Positions 40,198 to 48,856 of a stretch of 64,000 nucleotides of DNA are shown in pieces; within the stretch, counting starts at the first letter, position 1, and each line of letters starts with the position of its first letter. The stretch comes from Dyadobacter sp. CY356 (GTDB taxonomy: Bacteria > Bacteroidota > Bacteroidia > Cytophagales > Spirosomataceae), in NCBI RefSeq assembly GCF_021440195.1, contig NZ_JAJTSZ010000005.1:310001-374000 (forward strand). The letters run 5' to 3'. The translations under genes and the position numbers were made by a program. The notes under the pieces were generated by a model. The model was not told the DNA's origin, did not search any database, and worked only from the letters and a program-made list of their open reading frames with translations.

Positions 40198-40270
40198 AGC
40201 GAAAGACGAGGTTCGAACTCGCGACCTATAGCTTGGAAGGCTATCGCTCTACCAGCTGAGCTACTTTCGC
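40198..40270 (-). tRNA. tRNA-Gly (TCC)
   Basis: A 73-base cloverleaf: acceptor arms GCGAAAG/CTTTCGC, anticodon stem ATAGC/GCTAT around CTTCCAA with anticodon TCC, and T-loop TTCGAAC. Confidence 0.96.
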
Positions 40271-40328
40271 ATTTGTTATAAACCTATCTTTATACTGGTA
40301 AACATAAAGAAAACCCTGGTTTAAACTG

Positions 40329-40411
40329 TGGGGGCGGATGGATTCGAACCACCGTAGGCGTACACCAGCAGATTTACAGTCTGCCCCATTTGGCCACTCT
40401 GGTACACCCCC
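40329..40411 (-). tRNA. tRNA-Tyr (GTA)
   Basis: An 83-base class II tRNA with a long variable arm: acceptor arms GGGGGTG/CGCCCCC, anticodon loop TGTAAAT with GTA, T-loop TTCGAAT. First of the tuf tRNA cluster. Confidence 0.96.
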
Positions 40412-40463
40412 TTTCAACATTTCAATACAACCGTGAGAACCTCTTGTCTCACTTTTGGAGCTG

Positions 40464-40495
40464 CAAAATTATGATCTTTTTAAATCTCCTGCAAC
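40464..40495 (-). promoter_or_regulatory. Promoter of tRNA-Tyr-Gly-Thr-tuf operon
   Basis: Minus strand GTTG (40492-40495), 20-base spacer, TAATTTTG (40464-40471), a good match to the Bacteroidota consensus. It is 53 bases upstream of tRNA-Tyr. Confidence 0.65.
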
Positions 40496-40521
40496 TTATT
40501 TGGAAAAATATTTTTAAAAAA

Positions 40522-40563
40522 ATTTCGTGCCTGTCAGAAAGTCCATTCTAGCAGGCACGAAAT
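40522..40563 (-). terminator. Terminator of the ECF sigma/barrel operon
   Basis: ATTTCGTGCCTG (40522-40533) and CAGGCACGAAAT (40552-40563) with an 18-base loop, followed on the minus strand by a run of seven T residues. It is 14 bases after the barrel gene. Confidence 0.75.
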
Positions 40564-40576
40564 CAATAGGTTAGTA

Positions 40577-41692
40577 TTAAAACAATTTTATACCAAAACT
40601 TAACATTTTCACTGCCGGGCCACGATTTGTCTCGTAAAGATTGTTTAAATCATAGTTGACGAACAAATCAGGAAATCTTCGTATACCCAATTCAAAACCC
40701 AGACCATACCTGAAATCATTGACAAAAAAATTGGTGCGGTTAAATTTCTTATCCTTGCTACCCTCGGCAATTGTCTTTGAATAACTACCTAGGCGATATC
40801 CGCCGTAAGCACCCGCACTCACATGTGAAATGAACGATCTACGAAAACTCAGCGTAGGCATAAAGCTTAGATTGACGTATGGTACGGTGAATTTACTTTT
40901 CTTTAAATTAATATAATTTCCTGCGTCTTGTGGTTGTGCAAAATAGGTCATATCCGTAGATTTCTCGATTTTCTTGCTATCCTGAAACATCAGATTGTAC
41001 CAGGAAAAATCAATTCCAAAATCCAGATGAAGTCTTGCTTTTTGTCCTGTTGCTATGGTGGTAGAAGCCACGTATCCAAGACTTACATATCTTGACCCCC
41101 ATGGTTTTAAATCCGGCATGGCGTTTTCAGTAGATGGATTGGTACTGCTCATCATCGGCGTATTGCTCCCATAAGCATTTAATCCAAGGCTGACATTGAA
41201 CCCTTTCCTCGGGCTCGATCCCCAGGATGGCACATACATCTTGGCTGCTCTTCCTATCTTTTCAATACTTCCATTCTCCCCCTCATCAATAACCGTTACC
41301 GTACCCTGATCAATGCTTACGCTTTTATTACCATTTTTTATATGTAATCCTCTCCCACCAATTCGGACATAATTTTTATCATCTGCCAAATCAGGCTTGT
41401 TTTTCAGATAATCAGTCCCGCTGAATTCCTCAACAATCAGCGTTGTGTCCTGTTGCGAGCTATCAAGCCTCACTTTCAAGTCTTTCAAAAGTGTGTTAAG
41501 ATCATATTTCAGGATTTTTTCCAATTCCCGTTTATTCTCCCCATAGATCACCATTCTGGTTTTGTTACCAAAACGCACAATAATCGAATCGTTTAAACTT
41601 CCCTTATTCAGCGATGGTTTCACATCACTTCCCGCCCATACTCGTGTGAGCGACAGAAGTATCATAAATACTCCGATAAATTTAATTTTCAT
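40577..41692 (-). CDS. Outer-membrane beta-barrel protein
   Basis: A 371-residue protein with a signal peptide at about 1-20. Residues 30-150 form a periplasmic portion with short beta elements (TTLIVEEFSGTDYL, NYVRIGGRGLHI). From about 160 the sequence alternates like a PorT-type eight-stranded barrel (GFNVSLGLNAYGSN, SRYVSLGYVASTTI, SHVSAGAYGGYRLGSY, FRYGLGFELGIRRF) and ends in aromatic KMLSFGIKLF, the usual C-terminal barrel strand. It is third in an operon with an ECF sigma factor, so it may be their target. Exact role unknown. Confidence 0.75.
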   Translation of the reverse strand: MKIKFIGVFMILLSLTRVWAGSDVKPSLNKGSLNDSIIVRFGNKTRMVIYGENKRELEKILKYDLNTLLKDLKVRLDSSQQDTTLIVEEFSGTDYLKNKPDLADDKNYVRIGGRGLHIKNGNKSVSIDQGTVTVIDEGENGSIEKIGRAAKMYVPSWGSSPRKGFNVSLGLNAYGSNTPMMSSTNPSTENAMPDLKPWGSRYVSLGYVASTTIATGQKARLHLDFGIDFSWYNLMFQDSKKIEKSTDMTYFAQPQDAGNYINLKKSKFTVPYVNLSFMPTLSFRRSFISHVSAGAYGGYRLGSYSKTIAEGSKDKKFNRTNFFVNDFRYGLGFELGIRRFPDLFVNYDLNNLYETNRGPAVKMLSFGIKLF

Positions 41693-41709
41693 GGCTAATA
41701 GCGTTACCG

Positions 41710-42525
41710 TTAATTTTTTCTTTCACGTTTACCTGATACTTTTTCATCGTTAGTGTTAGGTCGGTCATCTACTCTTGCAAGAATATTTTTTGGATTAAAA
41801 CCAACATCGTCCCAATCAACCGGCTCAGCTTCACGAACATTTTTCAGCTGGCGGAAAACTCTGGCCAAACGCGATGGCTTTTTATCTTTAAATTCATTTT
41901 TAGGCTCTTCAATTTCAACAACGATTGTACGATCGGCCTTTTTATCTTCCACTTGCGCCACTTCAACAGATTTTGTATTTACCTTTTCGGAAAGTACGGG
42001 CTGCTGAATATCAGTTTTGGTTTCTTCCGGTTTTGTCGTTTTAATAACCGTAACCTGTATGATATCCGCATCTTTTTCCCTGATCTCCTTTATTTCCTGA
42101 TCCTGCGCTTTCCTAACTACCTCACGTATTTTCCGATCCGCAGGTAATTTTGAATTTTGCACAACCTTAACAGAAGATTTATTTAACAAAACTTCTCCTT
42201 CCTTATCCGCCCGGGCAATAGTCTTATTCGTCTTGCCAGCCTCAGGTATTTCCGGCAATCCCGTTTCAGGGATAGTTTTCTCCACCATAGCCATTTCTGT
42301 CTGATTCGATGGTTTTCCGGAATTCTCAGACTGATTTTGCCAAACAGCATATCCCGAAATCAAAGCCATACTCACACTCGCAGCGGCATACCAAACCCAG
42401 GCGGCAATTCGCCGGGATTTATTTTTCTGTCCTTGCTGTATCCGCTCCCACGCTAATTCCGAAGGTTGTTTTTCCAACGAATTAAGTCTCTTCTTAAAAA
42501 GATCATCAACTGGATGCTTTTTCAT
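41710..42525 (-). CDS. Single-pass membrane protein, probable anti-sigma factor
   Basis: A 271-residue protein: a short cytoplasmic N-terminus (MKKHPVDDLFKKRLNSLEKQPSELAWERIQ) is followed by one membrane helix near 42-62 and a charged, Lys/Glu-rich periplasmic tail that shows low complexity. No recognised anti-sigma motif (ZAS or FecR) is visible. Its start codon overlaps the end of the ECF sigma gene by about 20 bases, suggesting coupled translation. The layout fits an unrecognised anti-sigma factor, but this is inference from context. Confidence 0.6.
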   Translation of the reverse strand: MKKHPVDDLFKKRLNSLEKQPSELAWERIQQGQKNKSRRIAAWVWYAAASVSMALISGYAVWQNQSENSGKPSNQTEMAMVEKTIPETGLPEIPEAGKTNKTIARADKEGEVLLNKSSVKVVQNSKLPADRKIREVVRKAQDQEIKEIREKDADIIQVTVIKTTKPEETKTDIQQPVLSEKVNTKSVEVAQVEDKKADRTIVVEIEEPKNEFKDKKPSRLARVFRQLKNVREAEPVDWDDVGFNPKNILARVDDRPNTNDEKVSGKRERKN

Positions 42526-43096
42526 AATTTAGTTTTTTTTTTGAATCATTTTCCCACGCTCCAACCATCTTCTGCAACATTGCACGCGCCCTGTGCAGCT
42601 GGGATTTTGATGTACTTTCTGTTATTCCTAATGCTTCTGCTATTTCGCTATGGGCGTAACCCTCGATAGCATACAAATTGAAAACCGTCCGATAACCCAC
42701 TGGTAATTGTTCGATAAGATCCAGTAATTCCTGTGTATCAAGATGCTGATCTGCATAATTATAATCAGGAATATTGGCCGCCTCATCTGACAAAATATCC
42801 TCAGGCATTTTTCTTTTCTTCCTCAACAATCCTAACGCCTCGTTCACCATAATGCGCCTCATCCACCCTTCAAAACTTCCCTCACTGTTAAACTGGTCAA
42901 TTTTACCAAATACTTTCAAAAAACCTTCCACCATCACATCCTCTGCCGTCATTTCATCACCTACATACCGGAAGCATACGCCCAACATACGCGGACCGTA
43001 TTTTTCGTACACCTGCCGCTGCGCCTTTGCATCTCCGTGCTTAAGGGCTTTGACGAGCTGTGCCTCCTGATTGAAAAATGATAAAATTCGACCCAT
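42506..43096 (-). CDS. RNA polymerase ECF sigma factor
   Basis: A 196-residue sigma-70 family protein. Region 2 (VYEKYGPRMLGVCFRYVGDEMTAEDVMVEGFLKVFGKIDQF) and region 4 (LPVGYRTVFNLYAIEGYAHSEIAEALGITESTSKSQLHRAR) are clear, typical of Bacteroidota ECF factors. No sigma-3 is present. It heads a three-gene operon with a membrane protein and a barrel. Its upstream gap (43097-43349) is divergent with murI and holds no other clear site. Confidence 0.93.
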   Translation of the reverse strand: MGRILSFFNQEAQLVKALKHGDAKAQRQVYEKYGPRMLGVCFRYVGDEMTAEDVMVEGFLKVFGKIDQFNSEGSFEGWMRRIMVNEALGLLRKKRKMPEDILSDEAANIPDYNYADQHLDTQELLDLIEQLPVGYRTVFNLYAIEGYAHSEIAEALGITESTSKSQLHRARAMLQKMVGAWENDSKKKLNYEKASS

Positions 43097-43349
43097 TCCT
43101 AATGTTGTTTCAATGGTAAGATGTTAAAAGGTATAGCTGAGGTTGCATATATCTTATGGCTTTTGATAAATTTTCTGCTTTTAGTATTATAAATCCACTT
43201 CAGCTAAATTCAAATATTTGATAATCAATGTATTATAAATTTATTATTTTTTAAATTTATTGTTCCAAATAATATTCTTTCATTTCAACAGGAATATTTA
43301 AACGGTTCATTTAGCTTTATGACATTTTAGTACAAATCTGATTTACCGA

Positions 43350-44159
43350 ATGTTTGACTCATCAGCTCCCATAGGAATATTTGACAGCGGCATTGGCGGT
43401 ATGACTGTTGCCAGTGCGGTGACACGTCTTCTGCCTAATGAAAATACCATTTATTTTGGAGATACCGCCCATTTGCCATACGGGGATAAATCAACGGCGT
43501 CTATTCAGGCATATTCCATCAAAATATGCAATATGCTTTTGCAGCAGAATTGTAAATTAATTCTAATTGCCTGTAATTCTGCCTCGGCGGCAGCTTTTGA
43601 ACTTGTACGCGAATATGTAGGGAGTAAAGCGAAAGTTTTAAATGTAATTGATCCGGTTGTTGACTATATCAAGGAACATTATGATGGTAAAACGGTTGGG
43701 CTTATTGGTACCAAACAAACAGTTTTGTCTAATGTTTATAAAAAGAAGGTTGATGCCCTGGACAAAAATATTCAGTTAAAATCCTTGGCCACGCCATTAT
43801 TGGCTCCAATGATTGAAGAAGGTTTTTTTGATAATAATATCAGTGAAAGTATTATTGACAGTTATCTTTCGGATCCTTCCCTGGATGGTATTGAAGCATT
43901 AATTCTGGGCTGTACGCATTATCCTTTGATCAAAAATCAGATCTGTAAATATTATGAAAATGATGTGGAAATCCTTGATACGTCTGAAATCGTAGCACAT
44001 TCACTCCGGGCATGGCTTGAACAACATTATCTGGTGAATGAAAAAGGTACAGGAAAACGTCAGTTTTATGTCTCAGATTATACGCTTTCCTTTGAACAGT
44101 CAACCAATATATTCTTCGGACAAAAAATTCAACTGGAACATTATCCGCTTTGGGAATAG
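43350..44159 (+). CDS. murI: Glutamate racemase
   Basis: Makes D-glutamate for peptidoglycan; 269 residues. Catalytic features are PIGIFDSGIGGMTV (D12), ACNSASA (C75) and LGCTHYPL (second cysteine near 190). The C-terminus ends STNIFFGQKIQLEHYPLWE. The last 60 coding bases are repeated three times downstream in the tandem array at 44100-45320, so the gene's end is itself the first unit of that array. Confidence 0.97.
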   Translation: MFDSSAPIGIFDSGIGGMTVASAVTRLLPNENTIYFGDTAHLPYGDKSTASIQAYSIKICNMLLQQNCKLILIACNSASAAAFELVREYVGSKAKVLNVIDPVVDYIKEHYDGKTVGLIGTKQTVLSNVYKKKVDALDKNIQLKSLATPLLAPMIEEGFFDNNISESIIDSYLSDPSLDGIEALILGCTHYPLIKNQICKYYENDVEILDTSEIVAHSLRAWLEQHYLVNEKGTGKRQFYVSDYTLSFEQSTNIFFGQKIQLEHYPLWE

Positions 44160-45320
44160 TTATTGTTGAAATCCAGGAGACTCCGATGGAGTCCTGATTG
44201 GTGTTTAGAATTCGATTGCTATAAACAGGATGCTCCAATGGAGCCGGATTTATCTCTTGAAACAATTCTCAGATGTTAAATTAATTTCTTTTTATTTCTC
44301 TTGTATTATAGCCACAGCGTGGCTTCCTGTTTATAGCAAGAAACTTGAAATATCAAAAGTGTTAGCTCCATTGGAGCCTCTTGGGTCAATGAAAAACTTG
44401 TTTTACCAATCAACCAATATATTCTTCGGACAAAAAATTCAACTGGAACATTACCCGCTTTGGGAATAGTTATCGTTGAAATCCAGGAGACTCCGATGGA
44501 GTCCTGATTGCTGTTTAAAATTCGATTTCTATAAACAGGATGCTCCAATGGAGCGGGATTTATCTCTTGAAGCAATTCTCAGATATTAAATTAATTTCTT
44601 TCTGTTTCTCTTGAATTATAGCCACAGCGTGGCTTCCTGTTTATAGCAAGAAACTTGAAATATCTAAGGTGCTGGCTCCATTGGAGCCTCCTGCGTCAAT
44701 GAAAAAACTTGTTTTACCAAAAAAACCAATATATTCTTCGGACAAAAAATTCAACTGGAACCTTATCCGCTTTGAGAATATTTATTGTTGAAATCCAAGA
44801 GACTCCCATGAAGTCCTGATTGGTGTTTAGAATTCGATTGCTGTAAACAGGATGCTCCAATGGAGCGGGATTTATCTCTTGAAACAATTCTCATATGTTA
44901 AATTAATTTCTTTCTGTTTCTCCTGAATTATAGCCACATCGTGGCTTCCTGTTTATAGCAAGGAACTTGAAATATCAAAAGTGTTAGCTCCATTGGAGCC
45001 TCCTGGGTCAATGAAAAAACTTGTTTTACCAATCAACCAATATATTCTTTATACAAAAAATTCAATTGGAACCTTACCCGCTTTGGGAATAGTTATTGTT
45101 CAAATCCAGGAGACTCCGATGGTGTCCTGATTGATGTTTAAAATTCGATTGCTGTAAACAGGATGCTCCAATGGAGCGGGATTTATCTCTTGAAACAATT
45201 CTCAGATGTTAAAATAATTTCTTTCTGTTTCTCCTGAATTATAGCCACAGCGTGGCTTCCTGTTTGTAGCAAGAAACTTGAAATATCAAAAGTGCTGGCT
45301 CCATTGGAGCCTCCTGGAAT
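44100..45320 (+). repeat. Four tandem ~310-bp units carrying the murI tail and REP-like palindromes
   Basis: Units begin at about 44100, 44410, 44722 and 45033 (310, 312, 311 and about 288 bases). Each starts with the last 60 bases of murI, then has four hairpins. In the first unit these are near 44174-44196, 44232-44244 (GCTCCAATGGAGC), 44310-44324 (AGCCACAGCGTGGCT) and 44365-44377 (GCTCCATTGGAGC). The second and fourth hairpins are reverse complements. GCTATAAACAGGA (44218-44230) and TCCTGTTTATAGC (44325-44337) form inverted tails. Later units diverge; the third no longer has the murI stop. This also fills the 1.18-kb gap before the GH106-like gene; an open frame at 44230-44469 comes from the repeat and is not a gene. 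Confidence 0.9.
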
Positions 45321-45341
45321 TCTTGAGAATCTGTCTGTATT

Positions 45342-47867
45342 TCAATATAAAAATCTAACCGGCCCTAATAGACCCGAAGGCATAGGCTGCCATCCCGCCG
45401 CATCGAATTTTTTGTATGTTATATCGACAATGTTGATGTCATAAAATTTCTTCCAGTCTGGTAATTTTTTATCCCTATGCCGCATATAATTCGCAGAAAG
45501 ATTGGTTACCTCTATTTCCAGCTTATTTCCCCTTTCTTTTAATAACTCCGGGGTAATATTTAATTGAAAAGGAATTGACCAGACAATACCGACCTCTTTT
45601 CCATTCAGTTTCACAGCAGCAACTTCTCGAACATCTCCTAAATCCAATGTAATATTTTTTGAATCACGAACTTCAGCTGTCAGATCAAAAGTAACTGAGT
45701 AACGAGCAGTTCCCGAGAAATATCGTGCAGTATCGGAAAGCGTCACCCATGAGGCCGGTTTTAGAAGTTTTCCAGAAGCAGGAATGGAAGGACGGCCTTT
45801 TAAAAAATCAACTTTCCAGGTTCCTGAAATCTGTTGTTGTTTTGTTGAAATAAATACCGGAACTGCCTCACTTTTGCTAGCCGACTCTCTTAAAAAACAA
45901 GACTGCCCGGGTTTAAGTGATAGAAAAATTTCATTGTTATTATTTTCATTACGCTGTGATAAATTGGCGGACATATCTGTAAGTGGATCATATCGTTCCA
46001 CATTGCCGGCAATTTTGCCCAGACTTATCCAGCCTTCCTGAAAAGTATTTCCAACATTTGCAATGAAATAAACTGGTTTGCCATTCTGAGATTTTCTGAT
46101 AAAAGTTAAACCAAGTTTAGCCCATTTTTCCTGAACAACGCCTTGTTTAGCCAAAGCAGATTCCCAAGCTTTATCTACCAATACATTTTGTTTCTGATTT
46201 GTTAATTCTGCAAGTTTTATATCAAACTCTTTTTGTCTTGCTTCATTTACATTGTAGCCAGTAACCTTAACGGGTACATGATCCGCAAAAACAATTTTTG
46301 CCCCTTCCTTGGCTAGTTTCAAAAGCTGAGAAAGTGTTTCATCCGGCATGTAGGTTGACGGCGGAATAACAATAGTTTTATAAGTTGCCGATCCCGAACT
46401 AAGATTTCCTTCTTTGTTCACAGATAAGCGCATCAATTGACGATCCGATACGTAGTCAAAAGTGTATCCTTCCTGCCAGAGTTTTGTCGTAAGCTGTCCA
46501 AATGGTAATTGTAAAAGCCAACGATCCACATGATGAACTTCTAATAAATGTACACCACCCGCAGATTTGGCCGGCGTTGACCACAAGTCATGGATTGGGA
46601 AGTAAACCAGAATATCGTTGTCGGGCTTACTTTCCTGCAACAACGTCTGGCAGCGCTCTACATATTGATTTAATAAATTAAAATGCTCAGCAAAATGTGA
46701 AGATGGACCAAAATTGGTAGAAGCATAAAATAACCAGCCGGGATAGATTTCGGCGACTGGTGAATAGGTTGTCCCGTGATAAAAAATGTGATTGATCCCG
46801 GCTGTAAAAAGTTCGTCAATCTGTGGCTTTACCTGTGACAAAGAAACTTTGAAATGGTTTGCAAGCCAGGTGCCGGTTTCGGAGCTTACCAGTTTTTTTC
46901 CTGAGAAATCAGCTGCGGAAGATGCAAATTTCATTGCCAGTGGATTTGGCGTACCAAATTGTTTCTCGGAATAATCCGGATCCACTCTTAATCCCGGAAT
47001 GGAAAAACGGCTGGTTCCAAAAGATTCAGTTTCCGGAATGTCCGCTTCGTCATATAAGTCCAACAGATTGCCCGGAGAACCGTGGGCCTGATATCGTGTC
47101 AGAAAACCCTGTTCCTTGCTCCACTGCGTCCAGACATGCGCGTATCGTTCACGCAACAATTCAGCCAGGGTTTGATGATAATCTATTTTCACCAAGACAG
47201 ATTCTGGCTTTCCTGAACTATCTGTTAAAAGCTCAGGAGTATCCTGGAGCGCATAACCTCTTCGCGATTTAAATTCTTTCAAAAAATCATCCGTCCAATT
47301 AGCACCATAAGCCTCATATGAATCCATATACATGGATCTTGGTTTCTCCTTGGCATGGACAAAAGCCGCTTCAAATCTTAGAAGATAATTTGACATAGCC
47401 GTTGGATGAAACGGATCAAAAACCAATCCTTCTCCCCCGGGCGCAGCACGTTTCACTTCCTGTTTTGTTGGAACAACGACCCATTTATTGTCTTTAAAAC
47501 TTATTGCTTTGGCCCCCATTTGTTTGCTTACATTAGGCCCGCCAAATGGCCAGCCTGTGCCGGTAGTCATGTCAACACCAAGTCCCAGACGTTTCCCTTC
47601 TGAAACGGTATGTTGCATAACATCCAGCCAGTGATCCGTTAAAAATGGAATAAAATCAGATTCATAACCCTTCACTCCATAGATAGGAATGATATGCACA
47701 CCGCCCAATCCTGATTTAGCAAATTCCTCCAGTTGTGCGGTGATATCCTCTCTGGTTACCGCACTTCCCATCCACCACCAATAAGTCCAGGGTTTGGCTG
47801 TGGAAATGATCTGGGCGCTACCGGATAAACTTATAAATATTAAAACTGCTAAGATGAATAACCGCAT
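45342..47867 (-). CDS. Secreted GH106-like glycosyl hydrolase (rhamnosidase type)
   Basis: An 841-residue protein with a signal peptide at about 1-18. The N-terminal part fits GH106/alpha-L-rhamnosidase-like proteins: TYWWWMGSAVTREDITAQLEEFAKSGLGGVHIIPIYG, DMTTGTGWPFGGP, SYEAYGANWTDDFLKEFKSRRGY and SETGTWLANHFKVSLSQVKPQIDELFTAGINHIFYHGTTYSP. A galactose-binding-like beta-sandwich near the C-terminus (VTFDLTAEVRDSKNITLDLGDVREVAAVKLNGKEVG) completes it. The family acts on plant polysaccharides containing rhamnose. The gene stands alone beside the murI repeat array. Confidence 0.85.
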   Translation of the reverse strand: MRLFILAVLIFISLSGSAQIISTAKPWTYWWWMGSAVTREDITAQLEEFAKSGLGGVHIIPIYGVKGYESDFIPFLTDHWLDVMQHTVSEGKRLGLGVDMTTGTGWPFGGPNVSKQMGAKAISFKDNKWVVVPTKQEVKRAAPGGEGLVFDPFHPTAMSNYLLRFEAAFVHAKEKPRSMYMDSYEAYGANWTDDFLKEFKSRRGYALQDTPELLTDSSGKPESVLVKIDYHQTLAELLRERYAHVWTQWSKEQGFLTRYQAHGSPGNLLDLYDEADIPETESFGTSRFSIPGLRVDPDYSEKQFGTPNPLAMKFASSAADFSGKKLVSSETGTWLANHFKVSLSQVKPQIDELFTAGINHIFYHGTTYSPVAEIYPGWLFYASTNFGPSSHFAEHFNLLNQYVERCQTLLQESKPDNDILVYFPIHDLWSTPAKSAGGVHLLEVHHVDRWLLQLPFGQLTTKLWQEGYTFDYVSDRQLMRLSVNKEGNLSSGSATYKTIVIPPSTYMPDETLSQLLKLAKEGAKIVFADHVPVKVTGYNVNEARQKEFDIKLAELTNQKQNVLVDKAWESALAKQGVVQEKWAKLGLTFIRKSQNGKPVYFIANVGNTFQEGWISLGKIAGNVERYDPLTDMSANLSQRNENNNNEIFLSLKPGQSCFLRESASKSEAVPVFISTKQQQISGTWKVDFLKGRPSIPASGKLLKPASWVTLSDTARYFSGTARYSVTFDLTAEVRDSKNITLDLGDVREVAAVKLNGKEVGIVWSIPFQLNITPELLKERGNKLEIEVTNLSANYMRHRDKKLPDWKKFYDINIVDITYKKFDAAGWQPMPSGLLGPVRFLY

Positions 47868-47983
47868 AAAAGTCTGTTTACCATTAAAAGACTGTAACCT
47901 TCATTTCTACACCTACCTGTAAGCACTTTTTAACAAATAATTATTTTCATACACAACAACATAATTGTAATGAAGTCCATAAA

Positions 47984-48017
47984 AAAAGGCGAAACCGATA
48001 ACGATTCCGCCTTTTTC
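47984..48017 (-). terminator. Terminator of the respiratory operon
   Basis: AAAAAGGCG (47984-47992) and CGCCTTTTT (48009-48017). The minus-strand transcript continues into TTTTTTTA. It is 14 bases past the last gene. Confidence 0.8.
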
Positions 48018-48030
48018 AAAATGATATATT

Positions 48031-48318
48031 CTATTGACGATTCAACGCCTGACTGACTCTTGCATTTATAAACTGACGTTCCTGTTGTGCTTTTTTACTG
48101 TGGCGATACCACATATATCCAATCACGGCAACCAATAAATAAGGCATCATGAATAAATACATAATACCGGTATTCAAACCAACGCCAACATTATTCCTGC
48201 CATTTCCCATTGAACTTTCAACGGTTCCTCTGCACATAGCACATTGTGCCATCGACGAAGGAATTGTCAGGATAAAAAAAGCTATAAAACATCCAAAAAT
48301 CACCAGAAACTTTTTCAT
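48031..48318 (-). CDS. Small exported membrane protein with CxxC motif
   Basis: A 95-residue protein from the ATG at 48318: signal peptide (MKKFLVIFGCFIAFFILTIPSSMA), then CAMCRGTVESS at 26-36, one membrane helix at about 51-70 (YLFMMPYLLVAVIGYMWY) and a charged tail. The CAMC motif just after export could bind a metal or a thiol partner. A longer in-frame start near 48393 would lose the signal. Its ATG overlaps the stop of the DUF420 gene by four bases. Similar small proteins recur at the end of cytochrome oxidase operons of Bacteroidota; role unknown. Confidence 0.7.
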   Translation of the reverse strand: MKKFLVIFGCFIAFFILTIPSSMAQCAMCRGTVESSMGNGRNNVGVGLNTGIMYLFMMPYLLVAVIGYMWYRHSKKAQQERQFINARVSQALNRQ

Positions 48319-48854
48319 GTGTAATAAGGACTGATAAGTAAATAAACAATTACACCGCTCACACTGACATATAACCAGATTGGAAACGCCCACTTCACGG
48401 CTTTTTTATGTTCTGCAAGCTGATTACTATAACCAAAATACACGGCTCTTAATACAAACCAAACGACCACAACCGATAATACGATATGTGAGATCAAAAG
48501 GAAATAATAAATTGGCCGGATAAACCCGGAACCCCCGAAAGGTGTAGATTCATTTGAAATGTGATACAGAATATAACAAACCAAAAAAACAGCACCCAAA
48601 ACAAATGCAACGGTCATAATTAACCGGTGCGCATTACGGTTATTGACTTTGATAAAATAAAATCCCAGTATTAATAGAATAGCTGTAGCTGTATTCAGCA
48701 TCCCGATAACATGCGGCAGAACTTTTGTCCATGGACCCAAATCGATTTTCTGACGGATACCGATAAGAACGGCTACTGCAACGGGGATTGCAATAGCCAG
48801 GACATTAATTATTTTTCTATACTTTTTATTTTCTTCAAGCAAAACAGTTGCCAT
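48315..48854 (-). CDS. DUF420 membrane protein
   Basis: A 179-residue, four- to five-helix membrane protein of the DUF420 family, often linked to cytochrome oxidase biogenesis. Conserved histidines occur in the helices (VLPHVIGMLNTATA, RNAHRLIMT, CYILYHISNESTPFGGSGFIRPIYYFLLISHIVLSVV). It lies two bases after the SCO gene, so both may cooperate in metallation or assembly of the oxidase; function is not proven. Confidence 0.8.
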   Translation of the reverse strand: MATVLLEENKKYRKIINVLAIAIPVAVAVLIGIRQKIDLGPWTKVLPHVIGMLNTATAILLILGFYFIKVNNRNAHRLIMTVAFVLGAVFLVCYILYHISNESTPFGGSGFIRPIYYFLLISHIVLSVVVVWFVLRAVYFGYSNQLAEHKKAVKWAFPIWLYVSVSGVIVYLLISPYYT

Positions 48855-48856
48855 AA

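Noticed and set aside
44230-44469. A 79-codon frame ending with the MurI C-terminal peptide
   Set aside because: It arises only because the murI tail is duplicated in the tandem array; no start signal or independent domain.
44100-45320. Could the repeats be a CRISPR array?
   Set aside because: Units are about 310 bases and almost identical throughout, with no short repeat/spacer alternation and no cas genes nearby.
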